Shown here: positions 1-9,194 of the stretch, piece by piece | Position numbering within the stretch: position 1 is the stretch's first letter | Layout: each line of letters starts with the position of its first letter | From: an uncultured Roseibium sp. | GTDB lineage: Bacteria; Pseudomonadota; Alphaproteobacteria; Rhizobiales; Stappiaceae | NCBI RefSeq assembly: GCF_947499295.1 | Contig: NZ_CANMNP010000008.1 | Location: forward strand, 186,001 to 250,000 | Length of the DNA: 64,000 bases | Direction: 5' to 3' | Made by a program: the position numbers and the translations under genes | Notes under the pieces: generated by a model | Told to the model about the DNA's origin: nothing | The model's database searches: none | The model's input: the letters and a program-made list of their open reading frames with translations, nothing else

Positions 1-519
1 CGTCAGGGTGCGGACATCGCTTTTATAATAGGCCTGATGGTAATCCTCAGCAGGCCAGAAGACCGCTGCACCCTCGATCGGGGTCACAACCTTGCCGCCA
101 AGGATCTTGTTGGCTTTATCGAGTTCCTGTTTGGCCTGTTTCGCCTGAGCATCGTCCAATGGATGAATGGCTGTTGAATACCCAAAACCCCTATCGCAGA
201 ACTGACCACCGGCATCCGTCACATCGACCGTGCGCAAAAAGATCGCGACAAGGTCTGCATAACTGATTTTGCTTTCGTCGAAGTCGACTTTCACGACCTC
301 ACGGTGACCACCGCGTTCATAGTTCTTGTATGTCGGGTTTTGTGTCTTCCCGCCGGCATAGCCGGACACCACATCCCTCACACCGGGCAACTTTTCGAGA
401 TCAGACTCAACGCACCAAAAACATCCACCTGCAAAAACGGCCGTTCCAGCCTGTGCGGGAGAGAATTGAGCGGCGCCAAGCATCAGGGTGGCGAGAATAA
501 GGGGCAGCTTACGCTTCAT
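1..519 (-). CDS. msrA: peptide methionine-(S)-S-oxide reductase MsrA, exported, 3' end cut by the window
   Basis: Reduces methionine-S-sulfoxide in oxidised proteins. The ATG at 519 is preceded by a GGAGG ribosome site, and 173 codons are visible before the window edge, so the C-terminus is missing. Residues 1-24 form a Sec signal peptide (KRK, hydrophobic core, AQA cleavage site), which points to the periplasm. The catalytic motif GGCFWC follows directly, with Cys33 as the expected nucleophile. Further family landmarks are SGYAGG and a PAEDYHQ-type motif near the visible end. MsrA is often cytoplasmic; the leader here suggests repair of envelope proteins. Whether an MsrB domain follows cannot be seen. 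Confidence 0.95.
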   Translation of the reverse strand, partial: MKRKLPLILATLMLGAAQFSPAQAGTAVFAGGCFWCVESDLEKLPGVRDVVSGYAGGKTQNPTYKNYERGGHREVVKVDFDESKISYADLVAIFLRTVDVTDAGGQFCDRGFGYSTAIHPLDDAQAKQAKQELDKANKILGGKVVTPIEGAAVFWPAEDYHQAYYKSDVRTLT

Positions 520-774
520 CAGTAATCCTCCATCGGTTACCACAAAGAGGTAACGTAACGCGGGAGAGTGGCAACTCAACTCACATGGCCGTCCCAGCAC
601 AAGAGCGTGAGTGTCACGTGACAAAACCAGATAAGGGTGCATGGACCCCAGGTACCGCTGCTGCCAGCGCAATAGACAAAAAGGCCGCGATAGAGATCAG
701 GCGAGCCGTGAGGCCCGCCCGGTATCGCTTCAAAAGACCCGCATTTAAGTGGGGCAACGACGTCTCGATTGGGT

Positions 775-2193
775 CTATGCCTGCTGGCCTGACCAATCGA
801 TGCGTTGTGTCACGAACATTGTCACTGCCAGTGCAACGAATGCAATGACGGATCCGATCAGCAAAGCGTAGTCCTGCTCGCGCATGAGCGCGTACAAAAC
901 ACTGAAAATGCTCGCCAAAACCAGAAACATAACCAATCCTGCGACCTTGCTGCGAAGCGATGTGCCAACATACGCAGCGTTCAAAACAGTCGCCGCCAGA
1001 GCGGCTATCAGATAGGCCAACGCATAGCCAACGTGTTCTGCGAAGGCGAGCAACATGACATAGAAGATGATCAAGGCCAGCCCAACCAAGCCATACTGGA
1101 TCCAGTGGAAGTGCCATCCGGACCGCATCTCGAGCACAAATACTGCGAGAAATGTCAAGCTGATGAAACCGATGGCGTATTTGAGCGATCGGGAAATTGT
1201 CTGATAGAAATCAACAGGTTCAACGAATTTCACGCCCAGCATCTTGTCCTGAAGGGGCACCGAATTGGTGACCAGAACTTTCGGAATGCCACGAGCCAGA
1301 TAGGGGATGGTCCATTTGGCATCAAATCCGCTTTCAGAGATCTCACGGGTTTCGGGCAGGAACGCCCCCGTGAATCCAGGATGTGGCCAGTCAGACTTGA
1401 GAGCTACCTTGGTGGTTTGTCCGGCAGGCGCTACATAAATTGCCCTGGAGCCATTCAATTGCAGCGGAATGTCGAACGTGAAACCGTCTCGCCATGTTGC
1501 GTGTGGAATGGCAACGTTAATGCCTGAAGGGCTTTGAGCACGGCCCGCCCGGTATTGCGGGTTCATCTCAAGGGGTCCAAGGCCCGGCTCGAATGGCAGA
1601 GACTGCGCTCCATTCAGCTTCAGGCTGACTTCGCTTTTCAGCGCCCGGACATCACCGATACCGATGGTTAGCAGGGCATGGTTGTAGGCAACGGTAATTG
1701 TCCCCCCATGCATGGCGCGGAACATATTGGTAGGACGCGCGGCAAAGCGACCACGCAATTGCAAGCTCCCGTGATAAACCGGCAGTGAATAGATTGACTT
1801 TTTGCGGTCCTCGACAGCAATGTCACCTCCAATTTCCAATACTTCTGGAAACAGGACAGCCGCGCGCTGTACAACCTTGGTCACGCTCTTGTCGTCGATC
1901 TCCTGCCGGTAAGTCTCCGTGTAGGGAACCACCAGATACGGGCCGTTCACTTCCTGCGTACCTCCCCAGGATTTTGCGATATCACGCGCGACCTCTTGCG
2001 CTCGATCCGCCCGCTCTTCAACAAGTACCCAGACAAAAAGGCTGGGAACCAAAAGCACCATCGTTACAAAGCCAATCAAAACGAATTTGACGGCAGGTGA
2101 ATTCAGAAATGATTTGGATTTGCCATGACCGCCATTTGAATGCGGCTTGGGACTATTTGCAGGTTCTGAACTGGTTGTGTCTGAATTATTCAT
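775..2193 (-). CDS. creD: inner-membrane protein of the CreD family
   Basis: 472-residue CreD (cell envelope integrity) family protein. One membrane segment lies near residues 36-57, followed by a large periplasmic domain of about 270 residues (starting with a VEERADRAQEV-type stretch and containing WGG and GPYLVVPY), then five or so closely spaced C-terminal membrane helices and a short polar tail. I chose the ATG at 2193 (MNNSD), which has GAGGG upstream; a TTG at 2331 would add 46 residues that do not look like the family. The molecular function of CreD is not settled; in enterobacteria it belongs to the CreBC regulon, but no creBC genes are next to it here. The 255 bases between it and msrA show no gene. 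Confidence 0.85.
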   Translation of the reverse strand: MNNSDTTSSEPANSPKPHSNGGHGKSKSFLNSPAVKFVLIGFVTMVLLVPSLFVWVLVEERADRAQEVARDIAKSWGGTQEVNGPYLVVPYTETYRQEIDDKSVTKVVQRAAVLFPEVLEIGGDIAVEDRKKSIYSLPVYHGSLQLRGRFAARPTNMFRAMHGGTITVAYNHALLTIGIGDVRALKSEVSLKLNGAQSLPFEPGLGPLEMNPQYRAGRAQSPSGINVAIPHATWRDGFTFDIPLQLNGSRAIYVAPAGQTTKVALKSDWPHPGFTGAFLPETREISESGFDAKWTIPYLARGIPKVLVTNSVPLQDKMLGVKFVEPVDFYQTISRSLKYAIGFISLTFLAVFVLEMRSGWHFHWIQYGLVGLALIIFYVMLLAFAEHVGYALAYLIAALAATVLNAAYVGTSLRSKVAGLVMFLVLASIFSVLYALMREQDYALLIGSVIAFVALAVTMFVTQRIDWSGQQA

Positions 2194-2468
2194 ACTATCG
2201 GAAACCCTCTGCAAGGCGGCGCCCGACCAGATCGGATGCCTTTTCAACGCAAACAGGTTTCCATCCAATCCGGGGAAAGGTTGGACGCGTTCGATGAGGT
2301 TTTTCGCATTGATTTTGCAGAAAACGTGCAACGCCCCGTAGCTCCCGACGATCTCCCCGATACGCCAAAACGCTCACAACAGGTTTGAGAGAGCCCTTCC
2401 GATGCACTTGCGCCGGTTCTTCGCCGCACTTATGTCGAAGCAGTCGTTCACTTAATTTTGCAGGTCTC

Positions 2469-3161
2469 ATGTTCCAAGCCGCTTCCAGAGCCATGTCTCA
2501 GGTTTTTGAACCTCCGTTTCGTTCAATCTTCTGGAAAATGCTCGGCTTTACACTCGGTGTCCTGCTGGTTGTCTGGATCACTCTCCAGGGCTTGGTCGTA
2601 AACTTTGTCGAGTTGCCCTATGGATGGATGGACACAGCACTTTCGATCCTGACCGGCATTGGTGCGATATTCGCGCTTGGCTTTCTGATTGCGCCAATCT
2701 CAGCGCTCTTTGCAGGTCTTTTCCAAGATGACATAGCCGACATTGTCGAGGCGCGTGACTATCCTGGCGACCGACCGGGCCGTGCATTGCCATTTGCGCA
2801 ATCGATTGGCCAGACCATCAAATTCACAGGCGTTGTCATTCTGGGGAACATTTTTGCGCTCCTGCTGCTTCTGGTTCCCGGCATTAACCTGATCGCTTTT
2901 TTCCTGGTGAACGGCTACCTGTTGGGACGAGAATTCTTCGAATTTGCTGCAATGCGTTTCATGCCCGCTGCGGAGGCAAAAGCATTCAGAAAAGCACGGA
3001 GCGGGACCGTCTTTCTTGCAGGCCTGATTATCGCTGGCCTGTTGGCGGTGCCAATCCTAAATCTGGTAACGCCGATTTTTGCCACGATTTTCATGCTGCA
3101 TCTGTTCAAGATGCTCGCGGCCAAACATCCCGGTTACTCAAGCATTGATCAAAGGAGCTAG
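2469..3161 (+). CDS. CysZ/EI24-family integral membrane protein
   Basis: 230-residue polytopic protein of the EI24/CysZ family, whose Escherichia coli member helps sulfate entry. The N-terminus (MFQAASRAMSQVF, then PPFR..FWK) matches the family pattern, which is why the ATG at 2469, with AGG seven bases upstream, is preferred over longer reading. Hydrophobic segments lie near residues 20-45, 55-85, 135-170 and 195-220, separated by an amphipathic stretch with the DYPGDRPGR motif and a GREFFEF motif. It stands alone between creD (divergent) and glsA. No cysteine-biosynthesis genes are adjacent, so sulfate transport is only a family-based guess. Confidence 0.8.
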   Translation: MFQAASRAMSQVFEPPFRSIFWKMLGFTLGVLLVVWITLQGLVVNFVELPYGWMDTALSILTGIGAIFALGFLIAPISALFAGLFQDDIADIVEARDYPGDRPGRALPFAQSIGQTIKFTGVVILGNIFALLLLLVPGINLIAFFLVNGYLLGREFFEFAAMRFMPAAEAKAFRKARSGTVFLAGLIIAGLLAVPILNLVTPIFATIFMLHLFKMLAAKHPGYSSIDQRS

Positions 3162-3267
3162 CCGCTCTTATTGCCCAAGTTTCCGGCATTTCTGACGGTT
3201 CCTCTCTTCAAACCCTTGCATCCGGCCCACCGATCTGAAGAACTGCCTCTTCAAGCGGAAGGAAGAC

Positions 3268-4188
3268 ATGCAGAGTTTATTGACAGAAATCGCGGCAGCA
3301 GCGGCTTCCAGCCCCGACAAAGGCAGCGTGGCAACCTACATTCCAGAACTTGCCGACATAGATCCCGAGCAATTCGGAATGTGCGTCGCGCTGGCGAGTG
3401 GGGACGTGTTTTGTGCAGGCGATGCTGACACGCCCTTTTCAATACAGTCAGTGTCGAAGGTCTTTGCGCTCGCCCTTGCGCTTGGACACGTCGGCGACCA
3501 GTTGTGGAACCGGGTCGGCCGCGAACCCTCCGGCCTGTCGTTCGATTCGATCCTGCTGCTAGAGCGGGAGGACGGTATTCCGCGCAATCCATTTATCAAT
3601 GCAGGCGCCCTGGTAACGACGGATACCTACCTTTCCGGATCATCTCCGCGCGAAGCGCTGGCCGCACTTTTGAGGTTCATGCGCGCAGCTGCAGACGACG
3701 ACAGCATTCATATCAACGAAGATGTCGCCAAATCGGAAATTGCGACCGGGCACCGAAACTTCTCGCTGGCACATTATCTTGCCTCGCATGGCAACTTGCG
3801 CAATTCCGTCGACAAGGTTCTTGGCACCTATTGCCATCAATGCGCCGTGGAAATGACCTGCCGACAACTGGCCCTCGCTGGACGCTTCTTGGTCGATTCT
3901 CCCACCATGCCGGCACTCGTTTCCATCGAACGGCGGCGGCGAATCAACGCACTCATGATGACTTGCGGCCACTATGACGGGTCCGGAGACTTTGCCTTTC
4001 GGGTCGGAATGCCCGGCAAGAGCGGTGTCGGCGGCGGCATTCTGGTTATTTCTCCAGGACGTGCAGCAATCGCCGTTTGGTCACCCGGGCTGAACCGGTA
4101 TGGCAATTCGAAATTGGGAACGGAGGCCATGGAAACCTTTGCGCACAGTACCGGTTGGTCCGTCTTCGGCGTGCCGCATCCGGCTTGA
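3268..4188 (+). CDS. glsA: glutaminase A
   Basis: Hydrolyses L-glutamine to glutamate and ammonia in the cytoplasm. The protein has 306 residues, the normal length for bacterial GlsA. The serine-dependent beta-lactamase-like core is visible: SIQSVSK with S61 and K64 as the SxxK pair, NPFINAGA around residue 110, and a conserved glycine-rich [12 protein letters not shown] near residue 250. The ATG is preceded by GGAAGGAAGAC, a good ribosome site. It starts 106 bases after the CysZ-like gene and could be co-transcribed with it or have its own promoter. It may serve nitrogen recycling or acid tolerance. Confidence 0.95.
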   Translation: MQSLLTEIAAAAASSPDKGSVATYIPELADIDPEQFGMCVALASGDVFCAGDADTPFSIQSVSKVFALALALGHVGDQLWNRVGREPSGLSFDSILLLEREDGIPRNPFINAGALVTTDTYLSGSSPREALAALLRFMRAAADDDSIHINEDVAKSEIATGHRNFSLAHYLASHGNLRNSVDKVLGTYCHQCAVEMTCRQLALAGRFLVDSPTMPALVSIERRRRINALMMTCGHYDGSGDFAFRVGMPGKSGVGGGILVISPGRAAIAVWSPGLNRYGNSKLGTEAMETFAHSTGWSVFGVPHPA

Positions 4189-4347
4189 GCATTGCTGCTG
4201 AATTGCGTGAAGTGTGTGAAAGAGACAAACCTGCATTGCACAAGGGATACAGCTCCGAGCGAACCTCTTGCGCCAGTCACTTTTTGTCACCGTGTGAATT
4301 AAAACGATTCAGAAGTAGTCTCCGCTCGTTTTGGCCTTTAGGATATT

Positions 4348-4376
4348 TTGACGTTTGAAGGCGTTAGCGCTAGAAC
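4348..4376 (+). promoter_or_regulatory. predicted sigma-70 promoter of the sdh operon
   Basis: TTGACG (4348-4353) and TAGAAC (4371-4376) are separated by exactly 17 bases, which would start transcription near 4383. The 8-base palindrome TAGCGCTA (4365-4372) overlaps the -10 box and could be a second regulator site. Confidence 0.55.
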
Positions 4377-4401
4377 CCCTCTAGACAACGCTTTGATTTG
4401 C

Positions 4402-4421
4402 TTACGTTTGCGTAAACGTAA
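4402..4421 (+). promoter_or_regulatory. compound palindromic operator in the sdh leader
   Basis: TTACGTTTGCGTAAACGTAA is a 20-base element with perfect 8-base arms (TTACGTTT/AAACGTAA). Inside it two shorter dyads overlap: TTACG-TTTG-CGTAA and TTTGCG-TAAA-CGTAAA (one mismatch). It lies about 20-40 bases after the predicted transcription start, a repressor-like position. The ACGT-rich pattern recalls sites of MerR-family LiuR-type or TetR-type regulators of acyl-CoA and amino-acid catabolism, but the binder is not identified. Confidence 0.5.
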
Positions 4422-4549
4422 ACTTGAGCGAAATGAGCTAAGGATGTCACGTTTGCCAGTGTCGCCCATTACCGGTGCGGTGCGTCTCCAAAAGGCGAAT
4501 GATGCATTCTTGCCTCATGTCGCTCTGCGTCGTACGGGAGAGGAATTCC

Positions 4550-4948
4550 ATGCCGAACGCCGATCTGCGGGGCAACCGCCCGCTATCGCCCCATCTTCAG
4601 ATTTATAAGCCTATTCTGACGATGGTCATGTCCATACTGCATCGTATTACCGGTGCAGCACTCTATTTCGGCACCATCCTTCTGGCATGGTGGCTCATCG
4701 CAGCTGCAGCCGGGCCGGCTTATTTCGATTTCGTCAACGAGATTTACGGCTCAATTCTGGGCCGCCTGATCCTGTTCGGCTTCACCTGGGCGCTGGTACA
4801 TCACATGCTCGGCGGTCTTCGGCACTTTGTGTGGGATATGGGCGCCGGCTTTGGCAAGGACGCCCGGGAGTGGCTCGCCAAGGCGACCATAGTCGGCTCT
4901 GTCTCGCTCACGCTGATCCTTTGGATCATCGGCTACATCGTTCGATAA
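4550..4948 (+). CDS. sdhC: succinate dehydrogenase cytochrome b556 subunit
   Basis: 132-residue membrane anchor that binds heme b and ubiquinone in complex II. The family signature [12 protein letters not shown] is near the N-terminus, the SILHRITG motif (quinone site and helix I start) follows, and HH..GG.RHF..D carries the heme-ligand histidine region. Three membrane helices are seen. The ATG at 4550 has GGAGAGGAATTCC upstream; a longer in-frame reading from 4475 adds 25 residues unlike the family. First gene of sdhCDA-fkbM-sdhB. Confidence 0.96.
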   Translation: MPNADLRGNRPLSPHLQIYKPILTMVMSILHRITGAALYFGTILLAWWLIAAAAGPAYFDFVNEIYGSILGRLILFGFTWALVHHMLGGLRHFVWDMGAGFGKDAREWLAKATIVGSVSLTLILWIIGYIVR

Positions 4949-4959
4949 AGGAGAGTGTC

Positions 4960-5343
4960 ATGACAGATATGCGCACACCCCTGAACAAGGTTCTCGGACT
5001 TGGATCGGCAAAAGAAGGCACAGACCACTTCTGGAAACAGCGCCTGACAGCCGTCGCCAACGTCTTTCTGATTTCATTCTTTGTGATCCTGGTGATTTCG
5101 ATGCAAGGCGCCAGCCATGGCGATGTGATCGAAACGCTCAAGAATCCGCTTGTTTCCATTATCCTCCTCCTGGTGATCCTCTCCGGCGTCTATCACATGA
5201 AACTCGGTATGCAGGTCATCATCGAGGACTATGTGCATGGCGATGGCATCAAGTTCCTGACGCTTATGGCAAACACCTTCTTTTGCGCCTTTATCGGCTT
5301 CGGCTGCATTTTTGCGGTTCTTAAAATTGGCTTTGGAGGCTGA
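4960..5343 (+). CDS. sdhD: succinate dehydrogenase hydrophobic membrane anchor
   Basis: 127-residue second membrane anchor of complex II. Three hydrophobic helices are evident, with G.YH...G.Q.IIEDY in the second and third helices; its histidine and DY residues are the expected heme and quinone contacts. It starts with [15 protein letters not shown], typical of alphaproteobacterial SdhD. The ATG follows an AAAGGAGAG ribosome site and begins 11 bases after sdhC; sdhA starts 5 bases after its stop, so the three genes are one tight transcription and translation unit. Confidence 0.95.
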   Translation: MTDMRTPLNKVLGLGSAKEGTDHFWKQRLTAVANVFLISFFVILVISMQGASHGDVIETLKNPLVSIILLLVILSGVYHMKLGMQVIIEDYVHGDGIKFLTLMANTFFCAFIGFGCIFAVLKIGFGG

Positions 5344-5348
5344 CCCGA

Positions 5349-7175
5349 ATGGCCAAGACGTATGAATTTGTCGACCACAAATATGATGTGGTCGTTGTTG
5401 GTGCCGGTGGTGCGGGTCTGCGCGCGACACTCGGCATGGCTGAACAGGGACTTCGCACTGCCTGTATCACGAAGGTCTTTCCGACGCGTTCCCACACTGT
5501 TGCCGCGCAGGGCGGTATCGCCGCGTCACTGACAAACATGACGCCGGACTGCTGGGAATGGCACATGTATGACACGGTCAAGGGATCGGACTGGCTCGGT
5601 GACACCGATGCCATGGAATACCTTGCCCGTGAAGCGCCCAAGGCGGTTTATGAACTCGAGCACTACGGTGTGCCGTTCTCGCGAACCGAGGATGGACGTA
5701 TCTACCAGCGTCCCTTTGGCGGGCACATGCAAAATTACGGCGAAGGCCCGCCCGTGCAGCGCACCTGTGCGGCGGCAGACCGGACCGGCCATGCTATCTT
5801 GCACACGCTTTACGGCCAGTCTCTGCGCAACAACGCCGAGTTCTATATCGAGTATTTCGCGCTCGATCTGATCATGTCCGAAGACGGTGTTTGCCAGGGT
5901 GTGATTGCTTGGAACCTTGACGACGGCACGATGCACCGCTTCTCGGCCAAGATGGTCGTGCTGGCGACCGGCGGCTACGGACGTGCCTATTTCTCCGCAA
6001 CGTCTGCCCATACCTGCACCGGCGATGGCGGCGGCATGGTGGCACGCGCGGGGCTGCCGCTACAGGATATGGAGTTCGTGCAGTTCCATCCGACCGGAAT
6101 CTACGGATCGGGTTGCCTGATCACGGAAGGTGCCCGCGGCGAAGGCGGTTATCTGGTCAACTCCGAGGGTGAACGCTTTATGGAGCGTTATGCGCCTTCA
6201 GCCAAGGATTTGGCGTCCCGCGACGTTGTTTCACGTTGCATGACGATGGAGATCCGTGAAGGCCGCGGTGTCGGCAAGGACAACGATCACATCTTCCTGC
6301 ATCTGGATCACCTGGACCCGGCGCTGCTGGCTGAACGTTTGCCCGGCATTTCGGAATCGGCGCGCATCTTCGCCGGTGTCGATGTCACCAAGGATCCGAT
6401 CCCGGTCTTGCCGACTGTTCACTACAACATGGGCGGCATCCCGACCAACTATTGGGGGGAAGTCCTGAACGCGGATGGCGACAATCCGAACCGCATTCAG
6501 CAAGGCCTCATGGCTGTTGGTGAAGCAGGCTGTGCGTCGGTTCACGGCGCCAACCGGCTTGGCTCCAACTCGCTCATCGACCTTGTGGTGTTCGGCCGCG
6601 CGGCTGCGATCAAGGCCGGTGAAGTCGTTGATCCGAAAGAAGCCATTCCAACGCCGAGCGAAGCATCCTGCGACAAGATCATGGACCGTTTCGACACGCT
6701 GCGGAACGCCAACGGCTCAGTTGCAACGGCCGATCTTCGCGACAAGATGCAACGCGCCATGCAGGAAGACGCTGCCGTCTTCCGCACCCAGGAAAGCCTT
6801 GAAGCCGGATGCAATCGCCTGAGTGAGATCTGGGGTGAAATGAAAGACCTGAAGGTCACCGACCGGTCTTTGATCTGGAATTCCGATCTGGTGGAGACGC
6901 TGGAACTGGAAAACCTGATGGCCAACGCCATTACCACGGTCTACGGCGCGGAAGCCCGCAAGGAAAGCCGCGGTGCGCACGCGCGCGAGGACTTCAAGGA
7001 CGGTCCATTTTCCGGACGGAACGACGAAGAATGGCGCAAGCACACCCTGGCATGGGTCAATGACGCAGGCGAGGTCAAGCTGGACTACCGTCCTGTCGTG
7101 CTGGACCCGCTGACCACGCATGACGAAGGCGGGATCGATCCGAAGAAGATCGCGCCCAAGGCGCGCGTCTACTAA
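5349..7175 (+). CDS. sdhA: succinate dehydrogenase flavoprotein subunit
   Basis: 608-residue catalytic subunit that oxidises succinate to fumarate and holds covalent FAD. The dinucleotide-binding GAGGAGLRA motif is near residue 18, and His49 in [10 protein letters not shown] is the FAD-linked histidine. Other family motifs are QFHPTG, the EGARGEGG active-site loop, HYNMGG and the C-terminal [13 protein letters not shown] stretch ending in KIAPKARVY. Full length. It is followed 12 bases later by the methyltransferase gene rather than directly by sdhB. Confidence 0.98.
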   Translation: MAKTYEFVDHKYDVVVVGAGGAGLRATLGMAEQGLRTACITKVFPTRSHTVAAQGGIAASLTNMTPDCWEWHMYDTVKGSDWLGDTDAMEYLAREAPKAVYELEHYGVPFSRTEDGRIYQRPFGGHMQNYGEGPPVQRTCAAADRTGHAILHTLYGQSLRNNAEFYIEYFALDLIMSEDGVCQGVIAWNLDDGTMHRFSAKMVVLATGGYGRAYFSATSAHTCTGDGGGMVARAGLPLQDMEFVQFHPTGIYGSGCLITEGARGEGGYLVNSEGERFMERYAPSAKDLASRDVVSRCMTMEIREGRGVGKDNDHIFLHLDHLDPALLAERLPGISESARIFAGVDVTKDPIPVLPTVHYNMGGIPTNYWGEVLNADGDNPNRIQQGLMAVGEAGCASVHGANRLGSNSLIDLVVFGRAAAIKAGEVVDPKEAIPTPSEASCDKIMDRFDTLRNANGSVATADLRDKMQRAMQEDAAVFRTQESLEAGCNRLSEIWGEMKDLKVTDRSLIWNSDLVETLELENLMANAITTVYGAEARKESRGAHAREDFKDGPFSGRNDEEWRKHTLAWVNDAGEVKLDYRPVVLDPLTTHDEGGIDPKKIAPKARVY

Positions 7176-7187
7176 GGAAGCAGCACG

Positions 7188-8039
7188 TTGAGTGAGGCGG
7201 CAACTCTATTGGACACAAGCAGTCCGTTCGGCACCTACAGGGCCGAACGGCTGGTTCGTGCTGCCTGGCGTCTGGCAGATCGTCATGACCTCTCCAGAGG
7301 GTTGCGCAAGCGTATCCGCGCCTTGGTCGCAAGGGTTTTCAAGGGACCTTACGACCTGGAGGCGGACGGCCTCAAATTCCGGATTTATCCGGGTGAAAAC
7401 TATGACGACCGAAAGTTACTGGCCAAGGGGCGGCTGCCCGAGCGCGAAGAGCACAGGCTGATCGAACCGCTGCTCGGACCCGGCAAGACTTTCGTGGATG
7501 TTGGGGCAAATATCGGATCCTATGCGATTTTTGCCGCTCACCGCGGGGCCAGGGTTGTTGCGATCGAGGCCAATCCTCAGACGGCTTCCAAGCTCAGCTT
7601 CAATGTCTTCGCGAATGCTCTGGACAGTGTCACGGTGATCAATTCCGCAGTCGGTCCACGCGAAGATACGCTGCCGCTTTGGCACGAACCGAGCAATTGC
7701 GGTTTCGCCACCTTTGTGAAGGATCTGACCACCGGCGAATGGGCCGGAGACTGGTCGCAGACCTTCGTCAAGGTCAGGCCCTTGACCGCCATAACAGACG
7801 ACCAGGGACTTAAACGGATCGACCTCCTGAAAGTGGATGTCGAAGGTTTCGAAGACCGGGTGGTGCTGCCCTTCCTGAGGCACGCGGACAGGCCACTCTG
7901 GCCCCGTGTGATCCTGCTTGAAACAAATTGCCGGCCTTATTGGACCGAGGACTGCCTGAGCGAATTGGCAGACCGAGGGTACGAGATCACAGGCCAGACG
8001 AATGACAACATGGTCCTTGAGCTTAAAGAAGAAGCTTGA
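7188..8039 (+). CDS. FkbM-family SAM-dependent methyltransferase inside the sdh operon
   Basis: 283-residue protein with a class I methyltransferase fold of the FkbM type. The SAM-binding motif FVDVGANIGSYAIFAA spans residues 102-117, EAN (about 125) is the acidic motif II, and LLKVDVEGFED near residue 210 is the FkbM signature. The start is TTG at 7188 with AAGGAAG seven bases upstream. It sits 12 bases after sdhA and 50 bases before sdhB on the same strand, so it is almost certainly in the sdh mRNA. FkbM enzymes usually O-methylate sugars or natural products; its substrate here is unknown. No signal peptide is visible. Confidence 0.85.
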   Translation: MSEAATLLDTSSPFGTYRAERLVRAAWRLADRHDLSRGLRKRIRALVARVFKGPYDLEADGLKFRIYPGENYDDRKLLAKGRLPEREEHRLIEPLLGPGKTFVDVGANIGSYAIFAAHRGARVVAIEANPQTASKLSFNVFANALDSVTVINSAVGPREDTLPLWHEPSNCGFATFVKDLTTGEWAGDWSQTFVKVRPLTAITDDQGLKRIDLLKVDVEGFEDRVVLPFLRHADRPLWPRVILLETNCRPYWTEDCLSELADRGYEITGQTNDNMVLELKEEA

Positions 8040-8089
8040 AGATACTCAGGCCCAGGACGCGAACCGGGCCCAACGCGGAGCAGTAACAA

Positions 8090-8872
8090 ATGGTTCAGCT
8101 GACGCTTCCTCGGAACTCTCAGGTGACGGAAGGCAAGGTGTGGGACAAGCCGGAGGGGGCGACCAACCTGCGTGAATACCGCATCTATCGTTGGAATCCG
8201 GATGACGGGCGCAACCCTCGCGTCGACACGTATTTTGTCGACGCGGACAATTGCGGGCCGATGGTTCTGGACGGGCTTATCTATATCAAGAACAAGATCG
8301 ACCCGACGCTGACGTTCCGCCGCTCCTGCCGGGAAGGCATTTGTGGTTCCTGCGCGATGAATATCGACGGCACCAACACGCTGGCCTGCACCAAGGGCAC
8401 AGATGAAATTGCCGGCGATGTGGTCAAGATCTACCCGCTTCCGCATATGGCGGTGGTCAAGGACCTCGTGCCGGACCTGACCCGCTTCTATGCCCAGCAC
8501 CGGTCTATTGAACCCTGGCTGCAGACCGTTTCGCCGGCGCCGGAAAAGGAATGGCGCCAATCCCATGAGGACCGCGTCAAGCTGGACGGTCTATATGAGT
8601 GCATTCTGTGTGCTTGTTGCTCCACGTCGTGCCCGAGCTATTGGTGGAACGGTGACCGTTATCTCGGCCCGGCCATACTGCTTCAGGCCTATCGCTGGCT
8701 GATCGATAGCCGCGACGAGGCAACAGGCGAGCGGCTCGACAATCTGGAAGACCCGTTCCGGCTGTATCGCTGCCACACTATCATGAACTGCTCTCAGGCT
8801 TGTCCGAAAGGCCTGAACCCGGCCAAGGCAATCGCCGAGATCAAGAAGATGATGGTGGAACGGCGGGTCTGA
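8090..8872 (+). CDS. sdhB: succinate dehydrogenase iron-sulfur subunit
   Basis: 260-residue electron-transfer subunit of complex II. The N-terminal [2Fe-2S] cluster cysteines are in CREGICGSC and the following LAC; the C-terminal ferredoxin-like domain has [13 protein letters not shown] for the [4Fe-4S] cluster and [17 protein letters not shown] for the [3Fe-4S] cluster. WWN near CPSYWWN is the conserved quinone-site tryptophan region. It is the last gene of the operon and is followed by a strong terminator. Confidence 0.97.
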   Translation: MVQLTLPRNSQVTEGKVWDKPEGATNLREYRIYRWNPDDGRNPRVDTYFVDADNCGPMVLDGLIYIKNKIDPTLTFRRSCREGICGSCAMNIDGTNTLACTKGTDEIAGDVVKIYPLPHMAVVKDLVPDLTRFYAQHRSIEPWLQTVSPAPEKEWRQSHEDRVKLDGLYECILCACCSTSCPSYWWNGDRYLGPAILLQAYRWLIDSRDEATGERLDNLEDPFRLYRCHTIMNCSQACPKGLNPAKAIAEIKKMMVERRV

Positions 8873-8896
8873 TCTCAGCCGGCAATCTGAGTTTTT

Positions 8897-8923
8897 AAGG
8901 CCGTCCAGAGGACGGCCTTTTTT
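8897..8923 (+). terminator. rho-independent terminator of the sdh operon
   Basis: AAGGCCGTCC-AGA-GGACGGCCTT is a perfect 10-base stem with a 3-base loop, followed by a T tract. It lies 24 bases after the sdhB stop. Confidence 0.93.
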
Positions 8924-9029
8924 GTTTGCGGACGTCCGATGTTCGTTGCGACCTACTTCGGTGAATGTAGACCGCTCCAGCGTACGCACAGCCCTATCGG
9001 AGCAAAAATCCAAGCCTTTATCCGATGAA

Positions 9030-9049
9030 GCTGTGATTGCAGTCACAGC
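9030..9049 (+). promoter_or_regulatory. perfect CRP/FNR-family box (TGTGA-N6-TCACA)
   Basis: GCTGTGA-TTGCAG-TCACAGC has perfect 7-base arms containing the textbook cAMP-receptor-protein half sites TGTGA and TCACA with 6-base spacing. A TATAAT (9106-9111) lies about 70 bases downstream with no good -35 box, as expected for an activator-dependent promoter. The only downstream gene is the NlpC/P60-like one. Confidence 0.65.
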
Positions 9050-9194
9050 AAAATAAATCGTGTGCTGCGATAGTTAGTTAATGCTCAGAAAAACGTCAAA
9101 ATACTTATAATTCATATAGTTACGCCAGCTCTCGTCAAAGAAGACACTTGATGTGGGCCAAATTGTTCCAGCAAACCACTCAAGGCTGAACCCC

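Larger units (their letters stand above)
4189..4549 (+). other. intergenic region glsA-sdhC (361 bases)
   Basis: No gene is supported here. The first 150 bases show no clear element and no strong terminator follows glsA. The second half holds the likely sdh promoter and a compound palindrome, listed separately, followed by an untranslated leader of about 165 bases before sdhC. Confidence 0.6.
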
